Position numbers and translations under genes: made by a program. From CAJUOR01 sp964596105 (lineage in GTDB: Bacteria; Bacillota_I; Bacilli_A; Erysipelotrichales; Coprobacillaceae), in NCBI GenBank assembly GCA_964596105.1, contig CAZQRT010000026.1, forward strand, positions 1 to 16,674: a stretch of DNA of 16,674 nucleotides, in the 5' to 3' direction. The first letter of the stretch is position 1, and every line of letters starts with the position of its first letter. Below are positions 1 to 6,213 of this stretch, piece after piece. Under the pieces are notes generated by a model. The model searched no databases. It had not been told where the DNA came from and saw only the letters and a list, made by a program, of their open reading frames with translations.

Positions 1-47
1 AAACCGCGCAAAGAAAATAGATACCAAATCATAGAAGGATAAACCAT

Positions 48-665
48 ATGGACGCGCAAACCTGTCTGAAAAAATTAGAATATGTCGGCGTACTGGCCTT
101 CGCCACCGTCGATGAAAACGGCGCTCCGCAAGTCCGCAACATCAGCGCCATCCACTACGAGCCCGACGGCATGATCTTCTTCACGGCCAAAGGAAAAAAC
201 TTCACCAAAGAACTCCTTAATGACGGCCGCGTGCAAGTGCTCGGCTATACGAAATACAAAGAGATGATCCGCCTGTCCGCCCGAGCAGTCCCGGTTGTAG
301 AAGAAGATCAGGAATACTGGATCGACACCATTTTTAAAGAACAGCCCTATCTGGCAAACGTCTATCCCGGCGACACCCGCAAACTGGCCGGCATTGTCTT
401 TGAAATCAAAAACGCGGAAATTGAGTACTTCAACCTGGGCGTCAATCCCATTGTCCGCGGAAAATACGTCATCGGCAGCGGTCATATTTCCAAGCAGGGA
501 TACTTGATATCAGAACGCTGCATCAGCTGCGGAAAATGCCTCCAGAACTGTCCTCAGAAATGCCTGACCCCGGGCAAACCCTACCAGATCCAGCAGGATC
601 ACTGCCTGCACTGCGGCAACTGCGCCGCGGTATGCCCGGTCCAGGCCGTCATCAGACAATCGTAA
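48..665 (+). CDS. PPOX-fold flavin protein fused to a 2x[4Fe-4S] ferredoxin domain
   Basis: This is a 205-residue protein. Residues 1-135 resemble the pyridoxamine 5'-phosphate oxidase-like split-barrel family, which binds FMN or F420-type cofactors (GVLAFATVDENGAPQVRNIS, then GMIFFTAKGK). Residues 158-196 hold two ferredoxin-type motifs: C158-x2-C161-x2-C164-x3-C168-P and C186-x2-C189-x2-C192-x3-C196-P. The likely role is cytosolic electron transfer between Fe-S clusters and a flavin; the substrate cannot be read from sequence. The ATG at 48 has AGAAGGA at 33-39 as ribosome binding site. It converges on the redox operon that ends at 723 and shares its terminator. Its own promoter lies outside the window. 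Architecture is certain; physiological role is not. Confidence 0.9.
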   Translation: MDAQTCLKKLEYVGVLAFATVDENGAPQVRNISAIHYEPDGMIFFTAKGKNFTKELLNDGRVQVLGYTKYKEMIRLSARAVPVVEEDQEYWIDTIFKEQPYLANVYPGDTRKLAGIVFEIKNAEIEYFNLGVNPIVRGKYVIGSGHISKQGYLISERCISCGKCLQNCPQKCLTPGKPYQIQQDHCLHCGNCAAVCPVQAVIRQS

Positions 666-671
666 TAAATC

Positions 672-709
672 AAAAAGGACTCGGGATTTATTCCCGGGTC
701 CTTTTTTAT
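672..709. terminator. Bidirectional rho-independent terminator
   Basis: A stem pairs AAGGACTCGGGA with TCCCGGGTCCTT (one G-T wobble) around a TTTAT-like loop. An A-run precedes it and a T6 run follows, so it can work on both strands: for the ferredoxin-fusion gene (+) and for the convergent redox operon (-) that ends at 723. Confidence 0.88.
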
Positions 710-722
710 TTCAGTCTTGACG

Positions 723-1328
723 CTATTGAATGTCCAGGCCTTCCGCCCATGCCATGATTGTTTGTTCATCCGCCCCGGCGGCAAAGTGGCTGCCATCCTT
801 CCAAATGGCATCCCCGGCCGCTTCCCGCAAAGCCGCGTCACTGTCACCAAACCCGCTGCTGCCGGATGTGCAGAAGCAGGCGAGCGTTTTGCCGCTGAAA
901 TCATAACTTTCGATAAAAGTGCTCATGATGCGCGGGGCCTTCCCCCACCAGATCGGATAACCGATGAGAACGACATCATATTGCGCCATATTCTCCACAG
1001 TACCGGAAATCGCGGGACGGGCATCAGGATCATCCATTTCCTTTGACGAGCGGCTTTCCGCATTGCCATAGTCTAAATCTTCCTGAGTATACGGCTCTGC
1101 CGGGGTGATCTCATAGATATCAGCGCCCAGCCCCTCGGCCAGTTTCTCAGCCACCCCCGCGGTGTTGCCTGTGGCGGAAAAGTAAGCTACCAGGATTTTG
1201 CTGCTCTCAGGTTCGGATACTTCCGGCTGATCATCACTGCCAGCCGGAGTATTTGTTTCTTCTTTCCCGCAGGCAGCCAGTGATAAAACCATCAAACCCG
1301 CCAAAAGCAAGGTAATCAGTTTTTTCAC
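723..1328 (-). CDS. Flavodoxin-domain lipoprotein
   Basis: This is a 201-residue protein. Residues 1-20 form a lipoprotein signal: Lys-Lys, a hydrophobic stretch, and lipobox LAAC with Cys20 as the lipidated residue. A Gly/Ser/Pro/Glu-rich linker follows to about 43. The flavodoxin domain shows the FMN phosphate loop SATGNT (51-56), the GYPIWWG loop (123-129) and a TSGSSGFG loop (154-161). It is expected to be tethered to the outer face of the membrane and to carry FMN. The start is GTG at 1328, overlapping the upstream cupin stop as GTGA, with GGAG just upstream. It is the last gene of the operon. Its C-terminal half resembles the gap-truncated flavodoxin at 3341-3523 (SYDFSGK in both), so the two are paralogues. 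Confidence 0.9.
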   Translation of the reverse strand: MKKLITLLLAGLMVLSLAACGKEETNTPAGSDDQPEVSEPESSKILVAYFSATGNTAGVAEKLAEGLGADIYEITPAEPYTQEDLDYGNAESRSSKEMDDPDARPAISGTVENMAQYDVVLIGYPIWWGKAPRIMSTFIESYDFSGKTLACFCTSGSSGFGDSDAALREAAGDAIWKDGSHFAAGADEQTIMAWAEGLDIQ

Positions 1329-1795
1329 TTTAAAACTCCATACTGGGCATCATCAACCCGCTCCAGCCACTCATTGGACTCCTCCTCACCAGGAACCTCA
1401 ATCGCCAGATGAGAAAACCAGCTGTCCGGAGCCGCGCCGTGCCAGTGCTTCACCTCGGGTGGAATGTTGATGCAATCGCCGGGCTTCATCTCCACGGCCT
1501 CCTTGCCCCACTCCTGATAATAACCGCGGCCGCCTACGCAGATGAGGATCTGGCCGCCGCCCTTTTGGGCATGGTGAATGTGCCAGTTGTTGCGGCAGCC
1601 CGGCTCAAACGTCACATTGACAATACTGATCTGCTGTGAAGATATATCCGCCCGGTAAGTCCGGCCGGTAAAATACTGCTCCAGACCCTTGTTCGGACCT
1701 CCGATCGGGAAAATCATGCCGGCGGCATGAGCGGCCATCGCATCTTCAGGAGCCCCGAGCTTCTCGCTTTCCGCTGTCTGTTTAATCTTTTCCAT
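1325..1795 (-). CDS. Cupin-domain protein
   Basis: This is a 156-residue single-domain cupin of the type often found next to carboxymuconolactone decarboxylases and flavodoxin/aldo-keto reductase genes. Metal ligands are visible as WHIHH (His72, His74/75) and KHWHG (His117/119), with the second cupin motif at PGDCINIPPEVKHWHG. The residues between the His-rich strands carry GGGQILICVGGRGYY. It probably binds a divalent metal; substrate unknown. Start ATG at 1795 follows a strong GGAGG. The gene lies 11 nt after the reductase (stop 1807) and overlaps the lipoprotein flavodoxin by 4 nt, so translation is coupled. Confidence 0.88.
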   Translation of the reverse strand: MEKIKQTAESEKLGAPEDAMAAHAAGMIFPIGGPNKGLEQYFTGRTYRADISSQQISIVNVTFEPGCRNNWHIHHAQKGGGQILICVGGRGYYQEWGKEAVEMKPGDCINIPPEVKHWHGAAPDSWFSHLAIEVPGEEESNEWLERVDDAQYGVLK

Positions 1796-1806
1796 ATAAA
1801 CCTCCG

Positions 1807-2334
1807 TTAAATTTGCTTTCCTGTTTCATATGCCGCGCTCATCGCGCGAGTTTCCTTTACCTCGCCCTTCTGCCAGACGCCCTCACCCCAGACAATCCCC
1901 CTGACGGTATTGCCGAGGTTCTCAAAAATCTTTGTCAGTTCCTCCGCGACAAGCCGCAAACCATCCTGACTGTCATGACCGGTAATGATGAAATACACAT
2001 CATGCCCGCCCAGCTCCTGCCACTTCGGGAGAAAACGGTCAATCGTTGTCTTAAGCATCCCGTTCATGGTCAGAAAATAAGTCGGCGTCGCGACCGCGAT
2101 CACATCCGCTTCCTGCATCCTGTCCAGAATGTTGGCCATATCGTCTGAAATGACACACTTTCCCGTGGAAAAACAGGCATAGCAGGCCCGGCAGAAATTG
2201 ATTTTCTGATCATAGAGATAGATGATTTCTACCGCGTGCCCGGCCTCTTCCGCCCCTTTTTTAAACTGCTGACACAAAATATCCGAATTACCATTGTGAC
2301 GCGGACTCGCCGCTAAAATCAGTACCTTCTTCAT
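1807..2334 (-). CDS. Iron-sulfur-flavoprotein-like NAD(P)H-dependent FMN reductase
   Basis: This is a 175-residue flavodoxin-fold reductase. The N terminus MKKVLILAASPRHNGNS carries the FMN phosphate-binding loop. It is followed by C48-x2-C51-x2-C54-x5-C60, the compact cysteine motif of iron-sulfur flavoproteins. ATPTYFLTMNGMLKTTIDRF (82-101) is the usual second flavin-contact segment. A longer upstream reading frame is open to 2526, but the true start is ATG at 2334. That start shares one base with the aldo/keto reductase stop (TAATG), and only from there does the family alignment begin. Translation is probably coupled to the gene upstream. Confidence 0.9.
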   Translation of the reverse strand: MKKVLILAASPRHNGNSDILCQQFKKGAEEAGHAVEIIYLYDQKINFCRACYACFSTGKCVISDDMANILDRMQEADVIAVATPTYFLTMNGMLKTTIDRFLPKWQELGGHDVYFIITGHDSQDGLRLVAEELTKIFENLGNTVRGIVWGEGVWQKGEVKETRAMSAAYETGKQI

Positions 2335-3344
2335 TACACGACATTCCCGGCCTTTTGCTTCCCGTTCTGCGCCATCACCCCGACCAGGGCATGCGGCACA
2401 TACAGTTCCTCCAGATAAGCGCATTCCTCCTGTGTCAGCTCGATATCCACAGCATGAGCCGCGCCGTCCACATGCGAGAACTTCGTCGCCCCTACCACCG
2501 GAGCATCCACCTTGGTCAAAAGCCACGCCAGAGCAATCTCCGTCATCGACACATTTCTCCGGTCGGCCAGCTCAGCCACCCTCGCGATGATCCTGCCATC
2601 GGCTTCAGCCGTCGCGTCATACTTGAACTTCGCGTAAGCATCCTCTTCCAGCCGCTTTGATGTCTCGCCGGGACGCTTGGACAGCCTTCCGCCCGCCAGC
2701 GCGCTGTAAGGCGTCATCGCGATCTTTTGATCCCGGCAGAAAGGCGCCATTTCCCGCTCCTCTTCTCTCGCGATCAGATTGTAATGACCCTGAATGGAAA
2801 TAAACTCCGTCAGCCCGTGCTCCCGGGCATAGAAATTAGCCTTCGCCAGCTGCCACGCGAAACAGTTGGAGATGCCGATATAACGCGCCTTGCCGGCCCT
2901 GACCACCCGGTCCAGGCCATCCATGATTTCTTCCATCGGGGTATGGTAGTCCCACATATGACAGATATAAAGATCGACATAATCCATGCCGAGATTGGCA
3001 AGACTCTGATTCAGACAGTTCGCGATATGCTCCTGCCCGCTGACGCCCTGATCGATCTCCTCCTGGGAACGCGGCGGAAACTTGGTGGCGACGACCACCT
3101 CATCGCGTTTCGCGAAATCTCTCAGCGCCCGGCCCACGTACTGCTCGCTCGTGCCGTTCTGGTAAACGATCGCGGTGTCATAAAAATTGATGCCCAGATC
3201 CAGGCCGTGTTTAATGATCTCTCTGGCCTGCGCCTCATCGAGCGTCCAGCTGTGCTGCCCGGTTCTGGCATTACCAAACCCCATGCAGCCCATGCAGATG
3301 CGCGAGACGTTCAGATCAGACTTTCCGAGTTTCGTATATTTCAT
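2334..3344 (-). CDS. Aldo/keto reductase
   Basis: This is a 336-residue (alpha/beta)8 NADP(H)-dependent oxidoreductase. The catalytic tetrad is complete: Asp56 (NFYDTA), Tyr61, Lys88 (VATKFP) and His129 (YICHMWD). The family signatures MDYVDLYICH and GKARYIGISN are present, and the C-terminal cofactor segment reads APVVGATKFSHVDGA. Start ATG at 3344 overlaps the preceding flavodoxin stop as ATGA. No strong ribosome binding site is visible, so coupling is likely. It probably reduces carbonyl compounds; the operon of flavoproteins suggests electrophile or quinone handling, which is inference. Length and motifs are normal. Confidence 0.93.
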   Translation of the reverse strand: MKYTKLGKSDLNVSRICMGCMGFGNARTGQHSWTLDEAQAREIIKHGLDLGINFYDTAIVYQNGTSEQYVGRALRDFAKRDEVVVATKFPPRSQEEIDQGVSGQEHIANCLNQSLANLGMDYVDLYICHMWDYHTPMEEIMDGLDRVVRAGKARYIGISNCFAWQLAKANFYAREHGLTEFISIQGHYNLIAREEEREMAPFCRDQKIAMTPYSALAGGRLSKRPGETSKRLEEDAYAKFKYDATAEADGRIIARVAELADRRNVSMTEIALAWLLTKVDAPVVGATKFSHVDGAAHAVDIELTQEECAYLEELYVPHALVGVMAQNGKQKAGNVV

Positions 3345-3523
3345 AGTACCGAAGCGACCCAGCTTTGTAAATCAGCGGCCGTAGCCGAGGAACTCAATAC
3401 CTTGCCCGGAACAATCGTCGCCGTTTTGGATACCGAAGGCTCCAGGGCTTTGGCCGTCTTGCCCATGCCGCTGCCCCCGGAAGTGGCGAACAGGACGATC
3501 TTCTTTCCGGAAAAATCGTAACT
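3341..3523 (-). CDS. Flavodoxin, C-terminal part only (cut by assembly gap)
   Basis: Only the last 60 residues are present, from SYDFSGKKIVLFATSGGSGM to the stop at 3341. The segment matches the flavodoxin C-terminal half: a strand-loop with TSGGSGMG, then AADLQSWVASVL as the last helix. It closely parallels residues 141 onward of the lipoprotein flavodoxin at 723-1328. The N-terminal FMN loop and any signal sequence fall in the N run at 3524-3623, so whether this copy is cytosolic or exported cannot be told. It overlaps the aldo/keto reductase start by 4 nt. Confidence 0.8.
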   Translation of the reverse strand, partial: SYDFSGKKIVLFATSGGSGMGKTAKALEPSVSKTATIVPGKVLSSSATAADLQSWVASVL

Positions 3524-3623
3524 NNNNNNNNNNNNNNNNNNNNNNNNNNNNNNNNNNNNNNNNNNNNNNNNNNNNNNNNNNNNNNNNNNNNNNNNNNNNN
3601 NNNNNNNNNNNNNNNNNNNNNNN
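3524..3623. other. Assembly gap (100 N)
   Basis: Exactly 100 N separate two unrelated partial genes. A full flavodoxin would need about 90-120 more residues, and the reductase on the other side about 15-20 more. The real missing DNA is therefore probably over 300 bp, and reading frames drawn across the N run are artefacts. Confidence 0.98.
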
Positions 3624-4113
3624 TTTTCGTCATGCCAGGAGTCCCGCACCCGGTGCCGAGAATCTGCCCGCAGTCGGTAAAATGCATGTACCGGCAGATT
3701 TTTTCATAATGCTCTTTCAAATAAGGCATCACATCGGGATTAGAGTCCCACGCCGCCGCGATCAGGACAGTTTTCAGATGTTTTGCGGAAAGCTTCATGG
3801 TATAGCTGTAAAAACGGTCGATGACCATTTTCAGCTGCGCCGACATCCCGAAATAGTAAACCGGGGTGACAAACACCGCCAGATCACACCCCAGAAGCGC
3901 GTCGCGAATCTTGCCCATATCATCCTTCTGGGCACAAGGACCGTCCATGTGGCAGTGCTCGCATCCCAGACAAGGGTGAATGTCCATATGCCCCGCGTCC
4001 AGCTCCAGAATCTCATGCCCGGCCTCTTTCGCCCCTCTGATCAGCTCATCCGCCAGCATATTGGACGACCCCTTGCGGTGCGGGCTTGTCTTGATGACCG
4101 TAATTTTCACCAC
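3624..4113 (-). CDS. Iron-sulfur-flavoprotein-like reductase (3' end lost in assembly gap)
   Basis: 163 residues are visible, ending at GCGTPGMTK where the gap begins; relatives extend about 15-20 residues further. The N terminus MVKITVIKTSPHRKGSSN carries the FMN loop. C48-x2-C51-x2-C54-x5-C60 is the compact Fe-S flavoprotein motif, at the same residue numbers as in the second reductase of this operon. TPVYYFGMSAQLKMVIDRF (83-101) is the second flavin segment. The start is GTG at 4113, directly after the tetR stop (TAAGTG). A perfect AAGGAGGT at 4117-4124 supports this start; it is formed by the last Lys-Gly-Gly codons of tetR. Confidence 0.9.
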
Positions 4114-4725
4114 TTAACCTCCTTTTAAAAGTTTTTTCACACATTGACTGGTAATCTCATAAATCGTCATGCCCGCATAATCGACCCCGGCCTTTTTCAT
4201 CGCCGCCCGCTGCTTTTCCGTCACAGTGGTATAAGGGTAGATCCCGAACATAAAAGGGAAAAACGTGTAGATGAAATCCTGCTTGTCCGCTGCCGGGAAA
4301 TACTTGTCCAAAGCCGCGCTCACGGTGCGCAAAGCCTCCCCGTAGGCGACTTTAAACTCCGCCAGGTTCTCCGGGCGGCTGGTCGTCTCTATCTCATAAA
4401 GATTCATGGACAGAATTTTAAGCAGCTGGGCACGCCGGGAAAGAGTCGACCCCAGCATATCGGCAAACTCGTCAACTGTCATCGTTTCATGCTCCGCCAT
4501 GATCTCCTTTAAAGAAGCGGTCCACAGCTCGTATTCGCGCTTTAAAAGAGCCAGAAAGATTTCTTCCTTCGTTTCAAAATAATTGTAGATCGCAGTCCTC
4601 GTAAAACTGGTCGCGTTGCCGATCTCTTTGATGGTGATCTCTTTAAAGCTCTTCGTCTCATACAGCTTCTCGCAGGCGTTGATGATCTCCTCCTTGCGGC
4701 TTGCCGTCAGTGATCCTTTTGTCAT
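4114..4725 (-). CDS. TetR/AcrR-family repressor
   Basis: This is a 203-residue one-component regulator. The N-terminal helix-turn-helix covers about residues 10-55 (RKEEIINACEKLYETKSFKE, then TIKEIGNATSFTRTAIYNYF with the family's YNYF/TKEE ending). The C-terminal ligand-binding domain follows to 203; no effector can be read from it. It is the first gene of the minus-strand redox operon. Its promoter carries two identical palindromes (4750-4764 and 4786-4800), so it very likely represses itself and the whole operon and is relieved by an electrophile or other small molecule (inference). Start ATG at 4725 has GAGGGG upstream. Its last codons double as the ribosome binding site of the next gene. 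Confidence 0.93.
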   Translation of the reverse strand: MTKGSLTASRKEEIINACEKLYETKSFKEITIKEIGNATSFTRTAIYNYFETKEEIFLALLKREYELWTASLKEIMAEHETMTVDEFADMLGSTLSRRAQLLKILSMNLYEIETTSRPENLAEFKVAYGEALRTVSAALDKYFPAADKQDFIYTFFPFMFGIYPYTTVTEKQRAAMKKAGVDYAGMTIYEITSQCVKKLLKGG

Positions 4726-4749
4726 ATCTTTCCCCTCGTATCAAGAATA

Positions 4750-4764
4750 CTGACACGGTGTCAG
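4750..4764. promoter_or_regulatory. TetR operator, promoter-proximal copy
   Basis: CTGACACGGTGTCAG is a perfect 7-1-7 palindrome. It covers the predicted transcription start and early transcribed region of tetR. The core is identical to the second copy 36 bp away. Confidence 0.75.
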
Positions 4765-4771
4765 CATCATC

Positions 4772-4800
4772 AGTATGACTGAATTCTGACACGGTGTCAA
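4772..4800 (-). promoter_or_regulatory. Promoter of the tetR redox operon
   Basis: On the minus strand, TTGACA (4800-4795) is followed by a 17-bp spacer and CATACT (4777-4772). The -35 hexamer is perfect and the -10 matches 4 of 6. The -35 overlaps the upstream operator palindrome, and the predicted start (about 4765) abuts the second palindrome. Confidence 0.78.
4786..4800. promoter_or_regulatory. TetR operator, -35-overlapping copy
   Basis: CTGACACGGTGTCAA contains the perfect 6-1-6 palindrome TGACAC-G-GTGTCA. It includes the minus-strand -35 hexamer TTGACA, so binding would exclude RNA polymerase. Confidence 0.75.
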
Positions 4801-4886
4801 TATATTTTTAAGAAACAAATCACTGAGAAAATGTTCATCGTTCCATAGGAAAAGGCTAAAAAATCTGAGGTTTAGCTTCAAATCGA

Positions 4887-4915
4887 TTGATCGTTCTTAT
4901 TCCGCGACGTATAAT
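4887..4915 (+). promoter_or_regulatory. Promoter of the Cys-rich/macro genes
   Basis: TTGATC (4887-4892), a 17-bp spacer and a perfect TATAAT (4910-4915) lie 22 nt upstream of the ATG at 4938, with AAAGGAGG at 4924-4931 between. A GCGAC half-site at 4904-4908 lies in the spacer and resembles the repeats upstream of the VWA gene. The remaining sequence back to 4801 is AT-rich and shows nothing else. Confidence 0.75.
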
Positions 4916-4937
4916 TAAACCAGAAAGGAGGAACAAC

Positions 4938-5147
4938 ATGGACACTTCAATCAAAAATACCACGCGAGAACAACGGATCGAAATCATTCGCAGTTCCCTT
5001 GACTGCGGCGGCGGAGGATGTGACAACTGCTCTTCCTGCGCCTTGGGCGGCGGGGACCCTTATAAGATCTACCAGGATTATATTGACGGAAAAAAAGAAA
5101 TCGCGGAATGCAACGCCCAGTACGTCGCCCGGTATGTCCGCGGATAA
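4938..5147 (+). CDS. Small Cys-rich protein of unknown function
   Basis: This is a 69-residue soluble protein. Residues 1-21 look helical and charged. C23-x4-C28-x2-C31-x2-C34 sits in a Gly-rich stretch (DCGGGGCDNCSSCALGGGD), and a second helical region (PYKIYQDYIDGKKE) plus Cys58 follows. Four closely spaced Cys residues suggest a metal (Zn or Fe-S) site, but I do not recognise a named family. The frame is open further upstream, but ATG at 4938 is chosen because AAAGGAGG lies 6 nt before it and the promoter -10 lies within the longer version. It is 34 nt upstream of the macro-domain gene, in the same orientation and probably the same transcript. Confidence 0.82.
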   Translation: MDTSIKNTTREQRIEIIRSSLDCGGGGCDNCSSCALGGGDPYKIYQDYIDGKKEIAECNAQYVARYVRG

Positions 5148-5181
5148 TCAGATTAAAATACGTTGACAGGAAGTGACAGTC

Positions 5182-6129
5182 ATGCCTCTGAAAATCGTGC
5201 AAAACGACATCACAAAAATGAAAGTAGACGCGATTGTCAATGCCGCCAACGAAACCCTGCTCGGCGGAGGCGGTGTCGACGGCGCCATCCATCAGGCCGC
5301 CGGCCCCGAACTGCTCAAAGCATGCCGGAAACTGGGCGGCTGTGAAACCGGGGATGCGAAAATCACTAAAGGCTACCGGCTGCCCTGCAAATACGTCATC
5401 CATACCGTCGGTCCCATCTGGCATGGCGGAGAGTATGGAGAAAAAGAAAAACTCATCTCCTGCTACCGCGCTTCCCTCAACCTGGCGGAAAAATACCACT
5501 GTGAGACCGTCGCCTTTCCCCTCATCTCGGCCGGCGTTTACGGTTATCCCAAAGATCAGGCCCTCTCTGTCGCGGTCAGCACCATCAGCGAATTTCTGTC
5601 CGCCAGCGAGATGACCGTCTACATCGTGATCTACCATCAAGACGACTTTCAGATCAGTCCAAAGCTCATCCGGGACATCCGGGAATATATCGACGACCAT
5701 TATGAGGTCACACCAGTCCGGAATGAAAAATATTTCGCGCCGCAGGTCATGGCCGCGCCTTCTGAACTGGAGAAAGCGGTTAATGCCATCGACGAGACCT
5801 TTTCCCAGATGCTGCTGCGAAAAATTGACGAGAAGGGCATGACCGATGTCCAGTGCTACAAAAAAGCGAACATTGACCGCAAACTGTTCTCAAAAATAAG
5901 AAGCAACAAGCAGTACCAGCCAAGCAAGCCGACAGTTCTGGCCTTTTCCATCGCCCTGGAACTGTCCTTAGACGAAACCAAAGATCTGCTTTTGAAAGCG
6001 GGCTTTGCCCTTTCCAAAAGCAGCGTGTCTGATATCGTTGTCGAATATTTCATCAGCCGCGGCAACTATGATATCAACGAAATCAATCAAGCGCTGTTTG
6101 CCTTCAACCAGAACCTCCTGGGCGGATAA
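5182..6129 (+). CDS. Macro-domain protein with C-terminal helical/HTH-like domain
   Basis: This is a 315-residue protein. Residues 1-160 form a macro domain of the bacterial O-acetyl-ADP-ribose deacetylase type: NAAN (20-23), GGGGVDGAIH (28-37), HTVGPIW (74-80) and the second loop SAGVYGYP (117-124). These are the ADP-ribose contact loops. Residues 195-315 form an extra all-helical domain with an HTH-like core at about 224-280 (IDRKLFSKIRSNKQYQPSKP, then LSLDETKDLLLKAGFALS) and a conserved-looking tail; it resembles XRE-type domains. The likely role is binding or hydrolysis of ADP-ribose derivatives, possibly coupled to DNA or protein recognition (inference). ATG at 5182 with AGGAAG 8 nt upstream is preferred over GTG at 5173, which would sit too close to that site. 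Confidence 0.88.
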   Translation: MPLKIVQNDITKMKVDAIVNAANETLLGGGGVDGAIHQAAGPELLKACRKLGGCETGDAKITKGYRLPCKYVIHTVGPIWHGGEYGEKEKLISCYRASLNLAEKYHCETVAFPLISAGVYGYPKDQALSVAVSTISEFLSASEMTVYIVIYHQDDFQISPKLIRDIREYIDDHYEVTPVRNEKYFAPQVMAAPSELEKAVNAIDETFSQMLLRKIDEKGMTDVQCYKKANIDRKLFSKIRSNKQYQPSKPTVLAFSIALELSLDETKDLLLKAGFALSKSSVSDIVVEYFISRGNYDINEINQALFAFNQNLLGG

Positions 6130-6130
6130 A

Positions 6131-6186
6131 TGTCGCCCCGCAAGCGACAAATATCGACTTTTGCCAATGTCGCATGCGAAGCGACT
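6131..6186. repeat. Two copies of a 19-bp palindrome TGTCGC-N7-GCGAC(A/T)
   Basis: Copy 1 is at 6131-6149 (TGTCGC, 7 bp, GCGACA) and copy 2 at 6168-6186 (TGTCGC, 7 bp, GCGACT). The spacers are alike (CCCGCAA and ATGCGAA), and the centres are 37 bp apart. They begin two bases after the macro gene stop and lie upstream of the VWA promoter. This is a likely operator array for a dimeric regulator; neither copy is followed by a T-run that would make it a terminator. Confidence 0.6.
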
Positions 6187-6204
6187 CGAAAAATCGCATA
6201 TATA

Positions 6205-6213
6205 TGGTATAAA
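6205..6213 (+). promoter_or_regulatory. Extended -10 promoter of the VWA gene
   Basis: TGGTATAAA at 6205-6213 fits an extended -10 element (TGnTATAAT). No good -35 is visible, which fits either an extended -10 promoter or one helped by a factor bound at the palindromes upstream. Confidence 0.5.

Noticed and set aside
2335..2526. N-terminal extension of the second reductase
   Set aside because: It lies inside the aldo/keto reductase in another frame. The family's N terminus starts at ATG 2334.
2727..3521. Long plus-strand reading frame of 264 codons opposite the aldo/keto reductase
   Set aside because: It is the antisense shadow of a gene with a complete catalytic tetrad. It has no ribosome binding site or recognisable motif and runs to the edge of the gap.
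3341..4113. Two overlapping reading frames that pass through the N run
   Set aside because: Both are chimeras produced by translating N. Only the parts outside 3524-3623 are real, and they belong to two different genes.
4984..5700. Minus-strand frame of 238 codons across the Cys-rich and macro genes
   Set aside because: It is antisense to two genes with good starts and motifs and shows no domain of its own.
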